This document shows positions 8,651 through 18,484 of a stretch of DNA of 64,000 bases, piece after piece. A program made the translations under genes and the position numbers. The notes below the pieces were generated by a model. It saw only the letters and a program-made list of their open reading frames with translations, was not told the origin of the DNA and did not search any database. Numbering within the stretch: the stretch's first letter is position 1; each line of letters starts with the position of its first letter. Origin of the DNA: Nocardia crassostreae (lineage in GTDB: Bacteria; Actinomycetota; Actinomycetes; Mycobacteriales; Mycobacteriaceae); the NCBI RefSeq assembly GCF_001613405.1, contig NZ_BDCH01000036.1:1-64000 (forward strand), written 5' to 3'.

Positions 8651-9481
8651 CTACTTCAACGGGAAACCCTGGCTGTTGAAGGCGTTCCGGATGCCTTGGC
8701 GGCCGTGCAGGCTCTCCTTGGTCGAGATGCGCCCGGCCAGACGGTTCTTCACCCAGTCCTCGGGGAGTTCCTGTTCGCGGTAGTAGGTATTGATGCGATT
8801 CAGGTAGTCGGTGACGTCCTCGGCGGCGGGCGAGGAGTAGGTATTGCGGTGCACCACCACCTTCTGGCCGTAGCGGGGCTTGATATCGGCCGGATCGGCG
8901 GGGTCCGGCAGGCCGATGGCCAGCCCGTACACCGGGAAGGTGTGCTCCGGCAGCCGCAGCGCCTCGATCACCGCGTCGATATTGTTGCGCAGCGCGCCGA
9001 CGAAAGTGATTCCGTAACCGAGTGATTCGGCCGCGGTGGCGGCATTCTGCGCCGACAGGGTCACGTCGATAACGCTGGACAGGGCGCTGTCGAGGTATTC
9101 GGTCGCCTCGATGGTGTGGCCGTTGGTGCGGGCCAGGTGGATATTGCGGGACCAGTCGGCCAGCCAGACCAGGAAGACAGCGGCGTCCTTGATCAACTGC
9201 TGGCCACCGGCGAGCTCCGAGAGTCGTGCGCGCAATGCCGGATCGTCGACCACGACCACGCTGGTGAAATGGAAATTGGCCGAGGTGGAGGCGGATTGCG
9301 CGGCGGCGATGATCACGGCCAGTTCGGCCTCGCTGATATCGCCGGGCACGAAGTGGCGGACGGTGCAGTGGCGCAGCAGCAGTTCCAGGGTCTGATTGCC
9401 GATTCCGGCGGCCGCCGGGGCCGCCGCGCCGTAGCGCTTGTGCAGTTGCTCCTGCAGGACGGTCGAAATCACTTCTGTCAT
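8651..9481 (-). CDS. FMN-dependent nitroreductase-family protein (last gene of cluster)
   Basis: The 276-residue product has the NfsA/FRP-like nitroreductase layout: RHCTVRHFVPGDISEAELAVIIAAAQSASTS for phosphate and FMN binding, a central helix with LADWSRN, SLGYGITFVGALRNN near the flavin, and a VYGLAIGLPDPADP strand followed by KPRYGQKVVVH. It should use NAD(P)H to reduce or dehydrogenate a small substrate. It is the last gene of the minus-strand cluster, 108 nt after the DUF4243 gene, so it is a candidate tailoring oxidoreductase. Close gene order argues for membership, but it is not part of the five-gene minimycin set I recall. Confidence 0.8.
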   Translation of the reverse strand: MTEVISTVLQEQLHKRYGAAAPAAAGIGNQTLELLLRHCTVRHFVPGDISEAELAVIIAAAQSASTSANFHFTSVVVVDDPALRARLSELAGGQQLIKDAAVFLVWLADWSRNIHLARTNGHTIEATEYLDSALSSVIDVTLSAQNAATAAESLGYGITFVGALRNNIDAVIEALRLPEHTFPVYGLAIGLPDPADPADIKPRYGQKVVVHRNTYSSPAAEDVTDYLNRINTYYREQELPEDWVKNRLAGRISTKESLHGRQGIRNAFNSQGFPLK

Positions 9482-9589
9482 GGGCGAGTCCTATTCGTTC
9501 GGGGGTTCTTCGAAGCTGGCGGGCAGGTCGGGAGTGCGGGTGAATTGACCGGCGGCGTGCCGGTGCGCGCTCCAGGGGTCGGCGTCCCA

Positions 9590-10678
9590 CTAGGAGCGCA
9601 GCACGAAGACGAGCTTGGGGTTGTGCTCCTCGTCCTCCAGCCAGGCGCGGCGGGCGCTGAACTCGAATTCGGCTGCGCCGGTGAGCGAGTCGGTGCTGGT
9701 GTCAGTGGAGTACAGGCGGGCCAGTTCGCGGAGTTTGTGCGCGGTCGGGATCTTGCGCTCGGCCGCGGTGATGATGCCCAGTCCGGCCCAGAACAGTTCG
9801 TACACGGTGTCTTCGGCCGTCGGCGAATCCAAGGTGTCGGCAATGGTTTCGAGCGCGAACAGGGAGGTGATGAGGTGCAGCACCACGAAGTCTCCGGGCT
9901 GGGCCAGGTACAGCAGCGTGACCGCGCGCCGTACCCGGGCGCGACGCTCCGGGCCGGACAGCTGGTAGATCCACGCCGGTGCGGCGATCAGCTCGGGAAT
10001 CCCGGTGATGGCGACTCCGGCGACGCGCGCTTGCAGGCCGGAGCGATTCAGTTCGGGATGCAGTTCGGTGAAGCTGTTCGTATCCGCGATCACCGATTCG
10101 ACCGTGCTGCGGAATATTTCGTCCTGTGTCCAGTTCTCGCTCAGTTGCACAAGGGATTCCACGGGATCGTACGCGGCCGATATCGGTGGCGTGCGCTCGT
10201 CATCGGTGACCCGGACGAAGGAAAATGCCAGGTAGGCAAGTGCTTCGGCGGTCATACCCGCATGCTCGGCCCAGACCGCCCAGCCCAGATGAATGGCGGC
10301 GTGGGTGAAGGCGCCGATCCAGCCGCGCAGAAGTTCCGGTGCGTACTCGGCGACCACGCCGCCGATGCCCTTGGCGGCGACCTCACGATCGAAGAAGGCG
10401 ACGTACGCGCTGAAATATGCCCGCTGACCGATGAATTCGCACCAGTTGCCCGCATCGATCACCACGGTCGAAGCACGCTGCGGCTCGAGCGGAAACCCGT
10501 ACGGAGTCAGCTCGGCATAGCCCTTGTAATAATCCCGGATCACATGCTCGGGCGCCCCGATCGCCGCCAACGCCACCACCGCATGTTTGACGTGATTGGT
10601 CAGATGCCCATTGAATTCGATATGATGGCTGCGATCGTCGAGCAGATCGGCGACCTTCGCCACGGCTTCAGCCGTCAT
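9590..10678 (-). CDS. DUF4243 (questin oxidase-like) protein
   Basis: The 362-residue product has the DUF4243/questin-oxidase His signatures: FNGHLTNHVKHAVVAL near residues 22-37, FTHAAIHLGWAVW in the middle, and VVLHLITSLFALETI in the C-terminal third. Clustered His of this type suggests a bound metal. In the published minimycin cluster, as I recall it, MinC is a HAD phosphatase fused to a DUF4243 domain; here the two are separate genes (see 17780). Its ATG is one nucleotide after the MFS stop, so the two are translationally coupled. A role in oxidative ring formation of a C-nucleoside is inference. Confidence 0.75.
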   Translation of the reverse strand: MTAEAVAKVADLLDDRSHHIEFNGHLTNHVKHAVVALAAIGAPEHVIRDYYKGYAELTPYGFPLEPQRASTVVIDAGNWCEFIGQRAYFSAYVAFFDREVAAKGIGGVVAEYAPELLRGWIGAFTHAAIHLGWAVWAEHAGMTAEALAYLAFSFVRVTDDERTPPISAAYDPVESLVQLSENWTQDEIFRSTVESVIADTNSFTELHPELNRSGLQARVAGVAITGIPELIAAPAWIYQLSGPERRARVRRAVTLLYLAQPGDFVVLHLITSLFALETIADTLDSPTAEDTVYELFWAGLGIITAAERKIPTAHKLRELARLYSTDTSTDSLTGAAEFEFSARRAWLEDEEHNPKLVFVLRS

Positions 10679-10679
10679 A

Positions 10680-12563
10680 TCACTGCCTTTCCTTGATAGA
10701 TGCGTTTCCCGGATCCGCCGTCTTCCCGCCACCGACGCGGTATCCCACGATCGTCTGCACCACGGCCGCGGCCAGCAGCGCACCGAGCGGAATCCCCCAG
10801 CCGGAGTCGAACTGCCGGAACACCCCGATGGCGTACGGCCCGACGGCCGCGATCACATAGCCGACACCCTGAACGGCACTGGACAATCCGATCGCCTGCT
10901 CCGGGGTAGGCGCACGCACGGTGATAACCGTGAGCGCCAACGAGAACACCGACAACCCGACCCCGAGCACCAGCGACCACACCAGCGGCGCCGCCCCCGG
11001 AGCGACCAGAAACCCGAGAATCCCCAACACGCTGCACACACTGAACCCGGCCAGCCACCGCTCAGGATGGCGCGACCCCGCCACAATCGGCGGCACAACC
11101 AGACTGATCGGCACCGCCAGGCAAGTGAGCAACCCGAGATACCCACCCGCGGCCCCCTCACTCACCCCCGCATCGGTGAGCACCGACGGCAGCCACCCGA
11201 TCACCACGAACGCCACCATGGCCTGCAACCCGAAGAACACCGCAAGCCCAACCGTCCCGGTCCGCCGCAGCACGCCAATCGGATTCTCGACCGCGCCCAC
11301 CCCGCCAGCCAAGACTCGACCGCCCAATTTCGGATGCACCGAGGTCCCACCGCCCGACCGCACCGGAGCCCCGCCTGCCGGGCCGACCTCCTCCTCCGAG
11401 GCCGTGCGCGCCGGGACCACGCGAGTGTGGCCGACGCCGTCCAGGGCTCCGCTGTCTGAGGCTGCACGCTCTGAAGCCTTAACCGGCGAGGCCGTGCGGT
11501 CGGGGGCAGCGCCAACTGAGCCGAAGCCCGCCGAGGCCAAGTCATCCCGGACTGCGCTGTCGGCGGCCGCAACCGGCGCGACAGCTCCGGTGGGAGCCCG
11601 ACCAGCCGGAGTCGGACCCGCCCGGACAGTACGCTCTGAGACCGCACGCTCCGACGCATCACTCGCTGTGGCCGTACGCCGAGAGGACACACCCAGCGGA
11701 GGTGTGCGCCGCGACGCCGCGCCCGGTATGGACGCAACCATCGGGGCCACACCAACCGAGGCAGCGGTCGACATCGGTGGAATCGCTTCGGCGGCAGTGG
11801 AACTCGTGGCTGTAGGGGCCACAGCAGTCGTGGTAGAGCCGAGAGTGGAGCGCCAGAGGGCGAGGGCGCCGATCGGGGCGAGGGCGGCCCACACCGCGAG
11901 CGCCCGCTGCCAGCCACCGACAGCGTGCGACACGGGCACGATGGCGGCGAATCCGAGTGCGGCCCCGACTTGTAGGGCAGTGGTGAAGGTGGTGACCAGC
12001 GTTCGTGTACTAGTCGTGGTGCGGATGACGGCGGGGAGCAGGACCGAGAGCAGGCCAACTCCGAGGGCCAAGGTGAACGTCGTGGCGATGAACACCGCGA
12101 GATCGCCCCACGGGCGGACCGCCAGACTCACCGCGATCAGCGACAGCGCCACGAACAAACCGGCGCGCAGCGAAATCCGGGCCAACGCAAGCGGTGTCGC
12201 CAGGCTGATCAGGGCGAAAGCGACCACCGGCGCGGCTGTGATGATGCCAGCGGCGGCCGATCCCGCACCGTAGTGCGCGGTCACCGACTCGAGGAAAGGG
12301 CCGACCGTAGTGATACCCGGTCGCAGGTTCAACGCGACAAGAGCGACGACGGCCACAGGCGCGGCCACCCTGACCACCGCCGAGAGTTCGGATTCCGCGG
12401 CCTGGTGCGCCGAGCCAACGCGCCCGGACTTCGAACTGACCGGCGCGGACTTCGAACCCTCTACCACCACACCAGCCGATCCGGACTTCGGCACTGCTGG
12501 TATGGGCATCGGGGTTTCGTGCGCCGTGAAAACGGGATCCGGCTGCGCGCCCTGGATGCCCAT
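10680..12563 (-). CDS. MFS exporter (CynX-like) with a 187-residue low-complexity loop
   Basis: The first conserved segment, ALNLRPGITTVGPFLESV, is typical of the cyanate-transporter (CynX/YeaN) branch of the major facilitator superfamily. Six helices lie in about residues 62-237 and six more in 436-615. Between them, residues 239-425 form an Ala/Ser/Thr/Arg/Pro-rich stretch with no hydrophobic segment, far longer than the usual central loop. The N-terminal ~55 residues are also low complexity. The start overlaps the tautomerase stop (TGATG). In a C-nucleoside cluster this would be the self-resistance exporter (MinT-like). The frame is intact throughout. Confidence 0.85.
   Translation of the reverse strand: MGIQGAQPDPVFTAHETPMPIPAVPKSGSAGVVVEGSKSAPVSSKSGRVGSAHQAAESELSAVVRVAAPVAVVALVALNLRPGITTVGPFLESVTAHYGAGSAAAGIITAAPVVAFALISLATPLALARISLRAGLFVALSLIAVSLAVRPWGDLAVFIATTFTLALGVGLLSVLLPAVIRTTTSTRTLVTTFTTALQVGAALGFAAIVPVSHAVGGWQRALAVWAALAPIGALALWRSTLGSTTTAVAPTATSSTAAEAIPPMSTAASVGVAPMVASIPGAASRRTPPLGVSSRRTATASDASERAVSERTVRAGPTPAGRAPTGAVAPVAAADSAVRDDLASAGFGSVGAAPDRTASPVKASERAASDSGALDGVGHTRVVPARTASEEEVGPAGGAPVRSGGGTSVHPKLGGRVLAGGVGAVENPIGVLRRTGTVGLAVFFGLQAMVAFVVIGWLPSVLTDAGVSEGAAGGYLGLLTCLAVPISLVVPPIVAGSRHPERWLAGFSVCSVLGILGFLVAPGAAPLVWSLVLGVGLSVFSLALTVITVRAPTPEQAIGLSSAVQGVGYVIAAVGPYAIGVFRQFDSGWGIPLGALLAAAVVQTIVGYRVGGGKTADPGNASIKERQ
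11289..11849 (-). repeat. Low-complexity insertion encoding the central loop of the MFS protein
   Basis: This segment encodes residues 239-425 of the exporter. The encoded peptide repeats short words such as ASERA, RTAS, PTPAGRAPTG and SSRRTA without a strict period. It keeps frame and contains no stop. It probably arose by local duplication inside a tolerant cytoplasmic loop. Similar enrichment occurs in the neighbouring NRPS gene. Confidence 0.6.
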
Positions 12564-12793
12564 CAGTAGTTCGGGGCGCGTAGGAGTGCGGCGCCGTCGG
12601 CGCGGCCGGTGATCAGGGGGCGGTATACGCGTTCCTGCCAGTCGTCTCGGGCGATGCCTTCGAGTCCGATGGATACCGCGCCCTCGGCGACGCCGAAGGC
12701 TCTGGTCACGGCGGCGGTGATGGCGACTTCGAGCAGCTGTTTGGCGTCGGCCGAGAGGTCGGCGGGGAAGTGCGAGATCTCTACGTGCGGCAT
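12563..12793 (-). CDS. 4-oxalocrotonate tautomerase-like protein
   Basis: The 76-residue product begins Met-Pro-His-Val-Glu-Ile, so removal of Met leaves the N-terminal proline that acts as general base in the tautomerase superfamily. The length and the beta-alpha-beta pattern (PHVEISHFP, then the helix DAKQLLEVAITAAVTRAFG, then AVSIGLEGI) fit the family. Start and stop overlap the NRPS stop and MFS start as TGATG on both sides, placing it firmly in the operon. It could interconvert keto and enol forms of the glutamine-derived ring made by the NRPS, which is inference. Confidence 0.85.
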   Translation of the reverse strand: MPHVEISHFPADLSADAKQLLEVAITAAVTRAFGVAEGAVSIGLEGIARDDWQERVYRPLITGRADGAALLRAPNY

Positions 12794-15700
12794 CAGACCA
12801 GCTCCCTGTTCATGGTTTGTTCCAGCACCGCCGCCGCGATATCGAGGGCACCGGCGGTGACGATGTCGTAGTGGTGGTAGGGCAGATTGCTCACCGGGCG
12901 GGCGCGCAATCGCACTGCGGCGACCGGGATGTCGGCGAAGGACGGGCCGTCGCCGCGGGCGCGCAGGTACAGGCTGCGGTCTAGGAGGGGTTGATCGACG
13001 GTCGCCGGGCGGGATCGGAAGCGGTAGGTGTGCTCGACCACCGCGACGATGCGCTCGACCGTGGCCCGGTCGAAACCGGGTTCGCTCGCCACGATCAGGT
13101 CGATGAACTCGGTCCGGCTGGTGACCAGCTTGTCGAGTTCCGCCGCGTATGGTGGATCGATTCGGGCGCTGAACACCGATGCCAGCACTCGCTTGAAATA
13201 GGCGCTTTCGTAACGCACTTCGTCGTCGTCCGGTATTCCGGCGATGACGGGTGAGCCCAAAGCGATCAGCACCAGTTCCTCGACCTCGTGCCCGGCGGCG
13301 AGAAGCCGCTGCGCCACCTCGGCCGCCACCCGTGCGCCGAAGGAATACCCGACGATCCGGAATGGCTGCGGCAGCTCGAGATTCAGCAGCTCGTCGAGAT
13401 CGTCGGCGATCAGCGCGTCGAGATTGTTCTGCGGCGTCTCCCTTGGGTTGAGCCCGCGCGCCTGCACCCCGTACACGGCGTGCCCGCGCTGTGCGAGCTC
13501 TCCGGCCAGAGTGCGCAGACTCATGGGGTAGCCGCCCAGCCCTGGCCACAACACGGTGGTCGCGGTCGGCTCGGCCGCCCCGGTCAATCGCAGGAATCGC
13601 GATATGGGTTCGGAATCGCCTGTGGCGGCGGCCAGTTCGGCCACGGTAGGCGCGCGGAAAATGGTCTGCACCGGCAAGGACGTCCCGAGTTCCTCATCCA
13701 GCGCGCGAATCAAGCGCAGCGCCGATATGGAATTGCCGCCCTGCGCGAAGAAGTCGTCACCCCGATACACCGGTTCATAACCCAGCACCCGGGACCAGAT
13801 CCGCGCCACCTCGACCTCCCGGCACGTAACCGGCGGATCACTGGGCCGAGCCCGCCGCGATCCGAGCTCCGAAGCCAGCACCGTGAGCGCGGTCCGATCT
13901 TGCTTCCCGTTCTGCGACAGCGGAATCCGGTCCAGCACATGAATCGTCGGCGGCACCATGTACGGCGGCAGCACGGCCCGGAGATCGTCCTTGAGCAGTT
14001 CCTCCGGCCCCTTCATATGAACAGCGTCCTCGGCCATATCGGTCGCAGCCACCTGTTCCGCCGAAACCCGTCCCGCCAATGCGAAATAGCTCAGCGTCCG
14101 CCGCCCCAGAATCTCGTCGAACCGGCGGGCCGAAGGCAGATACCGCCCGGTCAGCGAGGCATACCCCGCCGACATGAACCCGATCCCATGCCTGCTGCCG
14201 ATCTGCTGCAGATGCGCCAATGTCCGTCCCAGCTCGGTGAACCCATCCCACCCGGCGCCCGGATCGACCGACAGCACCACCCCGAACAGCGCCTGATCGT
14301 AGGACCGCTGATTGATGGCGATCACATGCCGCCGCTCCACTTTTCCGTCGGCAATGTATTCCAGCCCCGCCCTGCCGAATTCATAAAGCCCGTGCCGCGC
14401 TCCCCCGACCTCGCCGTGCACCTGAACATGAATCCCGACCCGCGGCGCAGCCGCCGCCCGGACGATCCGAACCGGTCCCGTCACGGCCACCGGAAGAGTC
14501 CCCGCCGACAGATCCGCTGTCGTCATCGAAAGTGGCTGTATCGGAACCGCCCGGCTGGGCGCCCTCGACACCACAGGCCAAAAGGACTGCGGCGGCCCGA
14601 TTTCGACACTGGCCGTCGCCACTCCATCGGTAAGGCCATGGACGACAGCGACAGTGCGCACCTCCCAGCCGAATTCCGCGCTCACCTCATCGAGCACGCC
14701 GAGAATATGCCCCGCCTCGAACTGCAGCACCTCCCGCACATTGGTGGAGTACACCGACTCGATCACCTCGGGCAGCCCGATCAGATGCAGCCGCACACCG
14801 GCGCGGCCCGCCGACCCGACGCGATACAGCGCGTGGTGCAGCGGATGAAAGTAGTACATGCCTGCCGCCAACCCAGGCATACCACCGGTTTCGAGATAGA
14901 TCCGAGTCGCATTGAGCGCGCCCGGAGAGGCATAGAAGTACTTGGGCAGCAACCGATCCGAGCTGTTGAACGGCCCGAGCCACCGCAGCACCACGCCGAG
15001 CCGCTGCGCCGTCAGCCGCGCAGGTCGACCTGTCTCCTCGCCAGCCGTCACGGCCGATTCACGGGCTACGACGCTGGAATCCCCGGCGGGCGTATGCAGC
15101 TCGCGGGCAATCTCGTCCCGCGTTCCGGCGAACGCGATCCGGTCGCGAGCGGGATTCGTCGGGTTCTTCGAGGACACGTTCTGGTCGCGAACGGGTTCGG
15201 TTGGCTCGGCGTCGAATTCTGAGGGGGCGGGGACGGTTTCGCGCGGGTCCTGGGCGTGTGGGGGCAGTTGCCACAGGAGCGCTTCGATGGCGGGCAGGTC
15301 TATGGGGGTGTCAGTGAAGGTGCGGTAGGTCTTGCGGGCGAAGACGCGGCGGAGTTGGGCTTCGGTGGGGTCGGGGGCGAAGAGGGGGACTTCGGGTTCG
15401 GTGGTCGGCTGGCGGATGGCCAGGTCGGATAGTTGGGCGGTTACCTGGGTGCGGGTGGATTTGGAGCGGTGGTGGCGGCCTGCTCGGTCCTGGTCCATGA
15501 GAGGGGCTTGGTCAGGGTCCAATTCGATGAAACCGGCCAGTTGGGTGGTACCGCGGTCATTCACCCAGGGGACGACGGCGGCGGTGCGGACCCAGTCGTG
15601 TTTTTCGATCCAGACGCGCACTTCATTGGTTTCGACGCGGTGGCCGTTGACCTTGACCTGTTCGTCATTGCGGCCGATAAACGCGAGTTGGCCGTCGGAG

Positions 15701-16382
15701 CGGAGGCGGACCAGGTCGCCGGTGCGGTACCAGCGTTGGGGCGCACCCGGGGCGAAGGACAGGTGCGGGAAGCGTCCGGCGGGGATTTCGGGGCGATTGC
15801 GGTAGCCGTCGGCGAGTTGGATTCCAGCGATAAGCAATTCGCCGGTCTCGCCATCCGGCACCGGGCGATCCTCCTCATCGACGATCACGACCTCGCACCC
15901 GTCGACCGGGACGCCGATCGGCACGATCGCGGAGCCGGTCAGGTCCGCGGTGGTGAAGTCGAACCAGGTCGCGTTGATGGCGGCTTCCGTCAGTCCGTAC
16001 AGGTTGATCGCGCGGGTGTGCGGGAGCGCCGTGCGCAGCCGCTCGGCCAATGCGCTGGGCAGGGCTTCACCGCCGCTGGCTACCGTCCGCAGCGTGGTGG
16101 CAGCGCTGATACCGGGGAGGGCAACGAGTTCGGCCCAGATGGTCGGCACGCATTGCAGCACCGTGATCGAGTCGCGGACCACCCTGGCGAGGATGTCATC
16201 GGGACTGGTGTGGGTGCCCGCGGGCGCGACCACCACGGTGGCGCCGACGGCATTGGCCAGCAGCTCCCAGTGCGCGGCATCGAAGCTGACGGGCGTCTTC
16301 AACAGGATGCGCGCACCCGGACCGATCCCGAGTTCGGCTGCCATCCAACGCATCTGGTTGGCGATAGCCCGCTGCGGGATCA

Positions 16383-16391
16383 CCCCCCCCC
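16383..16391 (-). other. G9 homopolymer causing the NRPS frameshift
   Basis: On the coding strand the A3 motif reads CCCAA followed by nine G and then TGATCC. With eight G the reading is Pro-Lys-Gly-Gly-Val-Ile-Pro, the expected sequence after the Thr-Gly-Thr-Thr-Gly loop. With nine G the frame runs into unrelated residues. A homopolymer of this length is prone both to replication slippage and to base-calling error. Confidence 0.8.
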
Positions 16392-16456
16392 TTGGGCGCA
16401 CCGGTCGTCCCCGAGGTGTAGATCGTGTACACGGCGCTCGCCTCGGTCCACCGAGC

Positions 16457-16636
16457 CGCCTTCGCCCCGTCCGGCAATTCCGCCTTGGTCCCCAACCGCT
16501 CCGCGTCCCGGTTCGGCAGCGCCGCGCGCCCGTCCGCCAGCACCGCGCCCCCGTCCGGCAATGCCACGTCCCCGTCCGGCAACGCCGTGTTCCAGCTTGG
16601 CAGCGCCGGATCCCCGCTCGGCAGCGCCGGGGCCCC
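16457..16636 (-). repeat. 21-bp minisatellite in the NRPS adenylation domain
   Basis: About seven to eight diverged copies of a 21-bp unit encode heptapeptides of the form Ala-Leu-Pro-(Ser/Asp)-Gly-x-x, residues ~139-198 of the NRPS. It lies between the A2 region (AAYLPLAVDYP) and A3, where related adenylation domains have no such insert. All copies preserve frame. Confidence 0.75.
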
Positions 16637-17066
16637 ATCGCGCAGATCCGTGTCCGCGGCCCGGGTCGATTCTGTCGCGCGCAGGGTTCGCACGCCTGCG
16701 GGCAGGATCCGGCGGGCGAGGTCGTCGCTGCCCGCATCGGTGACGGCCACGCGGATCTCGCTGTCGGCGACCATGTAGCCGATGTGTTCCGCCGGATAGT
16801 CCACGGCGAGAGGCAGATACGCCGCACCCGCGCGGAGACTCCCCCACACCGCGACGACCAGATCCACCGACGGGGCGAGGAAGATGCCGACGGTATCGCC
16901 CGGGCGGACGCCGATCGCTCGCAGCGCGCGGGCTGCGGCATCGGCCGCACGATCGAGCTCGGCGAAGGTCAGCGTGCGCGACTCATCTTCGCAGGCAATC
17001 GCATTCGGGATCGCGCGCAGCCGATCGTCGAGCAGGTCGAGGAGGTTCACACTGTGCTCCGTTTCC

Positions 17067-17783
17067 TCACGCCCGGACGGTGGTGCCGTGGAAACGATCG
17101 CCGAAATCGCCTATGCCGGGGCGCATGAAGGCCTGGTCGGTGAGGGTCTGGTCGATGTGGGAGGTGACGATCCGCAGGTCGGGCCGCCGGGACAGCACGG
17201 TGGCGAGCGCCTCGGGGCAGGTGAGGACATTGACGACCACGATGCGATGTTCTTCGACACCGGCGGCGACGAGTTCGTTGACCGCGGTGAGCAGGGTGCC
17301 GCCGGTGGCGATGGTCGGGTCCAGCAGCAGCACCTCGTTGCCCGCGATACCGGCGGGCAGTTTGCGGTAGTGCAGGGTCGGTTGTTTGGTCACCGTGTCG
17401 CGCTGGATGAGGATCTTGCCGAAGCGGGTGTCGGGGCGGATCTCGCGCAGCCCGCCTTCCAGCGCGTCCCCGGCGCGCGGGATGGATACCGCGTACAGCT
17501 CGGGCGAGGCCGGTTCGACGCCGTCGAAGACGAACCCGGTGGGTGTGGTGACCGGTCGCGGCCGGTGTTCCAGATGGGAGAGCGCGGTTTCCAGCAGCAG
17601 CCGGATGATGCGCTGGGTGGCGCGCACGAAACGCGCCTGATCCGCGCCCGCGTCGCGGGCCTCGGTGTGCAGGGCTATGAGGCCCGGCTGCGCGGGCAGC
17701 ACGAAAACATTGACGCCGAGGTACTTCTCGATATCGACGGGTTCGGTGGTCGGTCGGGTCCAGGTGGTGGTCATGATGCTCAC
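17067..17783 (-). CDS. Uracil phosphoribosyltransferase, MinD-like
   Basis: The 238-residue protein has the UPRT hallmarks: SIPRAGDALEGG for the flexible loop region, the PRPP-binding LDPTIATGGTLLTAV (residues 154-168), and the C-terminal uracil loop PGIGDFGDRFHGT. It converts uracil and PRPP to UMP. The longer N-terminus and its position between the HAD phosphatase (ATGA overlap upstream) and the NRPS fit a cluster enzyme rather than housekeeping upp. In the minimycin pathway MinD is reported to protect the producer by raising the UMP pool against the toxic C-nucleoside monophosphate; assigning that role here is by context. Confidence 0.9.
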   Translation of the reverse strand: MSIMTTTWTRPTTEPVDIEKYLGVNVFVLPAQPGLIALHTEARDAGADQARFVRATQRIIRLLLETALSHLEHRPRPVTTPTGFVFDGVEPASPELYAVSIPRAGDALEGGLREIRPDTRFGKILIQRDTVTKQPTLHYRKLPAGIAGNEVLLLDPTIATGGTLLTAVNELVAAGVEEHRIVVVNVLTCPEALATVLSRRPDLRIVTSHIDQTLTDQAFMRPGIGDFGDRFHGTTVRA

Positions 17784-18484
17784 TCTCCGATCCGGGCCAG
17801 CACGGCGCGGGCGACGTCGGCAAAGCTGTGTGCGATGAAATCCGGTGTGGTCGTGGTGATCTGCTCGACCGAGTAGACGCCGTAGGTGACGCCGACGGTG
17901 AATGCGCCGATGGCCGTTCCCAATCCGATATCGGCGGCGGTATCGCCCACCACCGCACCGGCCGCGCCCACCTCGGATCGGCCCAGCGCGGCCAGGGCCA
18001 CATCGGCGCTTTCACGATGCGGTTTGGGATGCGAGACGTCATCGGCCCCGACGACGGCCGCGAACAGCTCGCGGATACCGGCCGCCTTCAGGATCAGCTC
18101 AGCGCTGTGATGACGCTTGCTGGTGACGACGGCGAGCTCGAAACCATTGCACGCGAGCCGTTCCAGCCCTTCCCGCACGCCGTCGAAGACCAGGTCCGCC
18201 GCCTTCGGCACGATCAGCTCCCGATAGCGGGTCAAATACTCCTCCGAAATCGATTGCGCCGTAGCGGATTCCGGATCGGTATTGGACAACGAGCCCGCCA
18301 TCTTCTCGAGTGGCGCGCCGATCAACCGCCGGGCCGCCTCCTCCCCCGGATGCACCCCGGTGACGCGCTCGACCGCAATGGCGAACTGTTCGGCAATGGC
18401 GCGCGGCGTATCGAGCAGGGTGCCGTCCAGGTCGAACAGCACCGCCGCGTGCGCGGTCTCGGATGGCGCGGTCTCAGATGGCAT
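17780..18484 (-). CDS. HAD-family phosphatase
   Basis: This 234-residue haloacid-dehalogenase hydrolase has motif I FDLDGTLLD (nucleophile Asp18, Asp20), motif II VVTSKRH, motif III Lys in HPKPHRES and motif IV VGDTAADIG, with a helical cap between I and II. It should dephosphorylate a sugar or nucleoside monophosphate. In indigoidine and minimycin clusters the equivalent (IndB, or the N-terminal half of MinC) acts on the C-nucleoside 5'-phosphate. Its start overlaps the PsuG-like stop by 11 nt and its stop overlaps the UPRT start. Unlike MinC, it carries no DUF4243 part. Confidence 0.88.
   Translation of the reverse strand: MPSETAPSETAHAAVLFDLDGTLLDTPRAIAEQFAIAVERVTGVHPGEEAARRLIGAPLEKMAGSLSNTDPESATAQSISEEYLTRYRELIVPKAADLVFDGVREGLERLACNGFELAVVTSKRHHSAELILKAAGIRELFAAVVGADDVSHPKPHRESADVALAALGRSEVGAAGAVVGDTAADIGLGTAIGAFTVGVTYGVYSVEQITTTTPDFIAHSFADVARAVLARIGE

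Larger units (their letters stand above)
12793..17050 (-). pseudogene. Single-module NRPS, indigoidine-synthetase type (A-Ox-T-TE), frameshifted at G9
   Basis: Read through one frameshift this is a ~1418-residue NRPS without a condensation domain. The adenylation domain starts at residue 1, with YTSGTTGAPKGG (A3) at 210-222 and YGLTEAAIN, TGDLVRL and NGHRVETNEVR later. An oxidase domain of the McbC/SagB nitroreductase type is inserted before A10 (about 560-960; RTFTDTPIDL, PKYFYASPGALNATRIYLE). A10 (LSQNGKQDR) is near 1045, the carrier Ser in GGNSI near 1108, and the thioesterase Ser in GYSFGAR near 1235. This is the BpsA/IndC order; those enzymes dimerise cyclised glutamine. A G9 run at 16383-16391 shifts the frame inside A3; eight G restore it. 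It follows the UPRT gene by 16 nt. Confidence 0.85.

Noticed and set aside
8139..9590. Open frame of 483 codons on the minus strand overlapping the nitroreductase
   Set aside because: Out of frame with the nitroreductase and antisense to the lipoprotein gene; Arg-rich shadow.
13288..15222. Open frame of 644 codons antisense to the NRPS
   Set aside because: The minus-strand frame has clear NRPS motifs in every part; this one has none.
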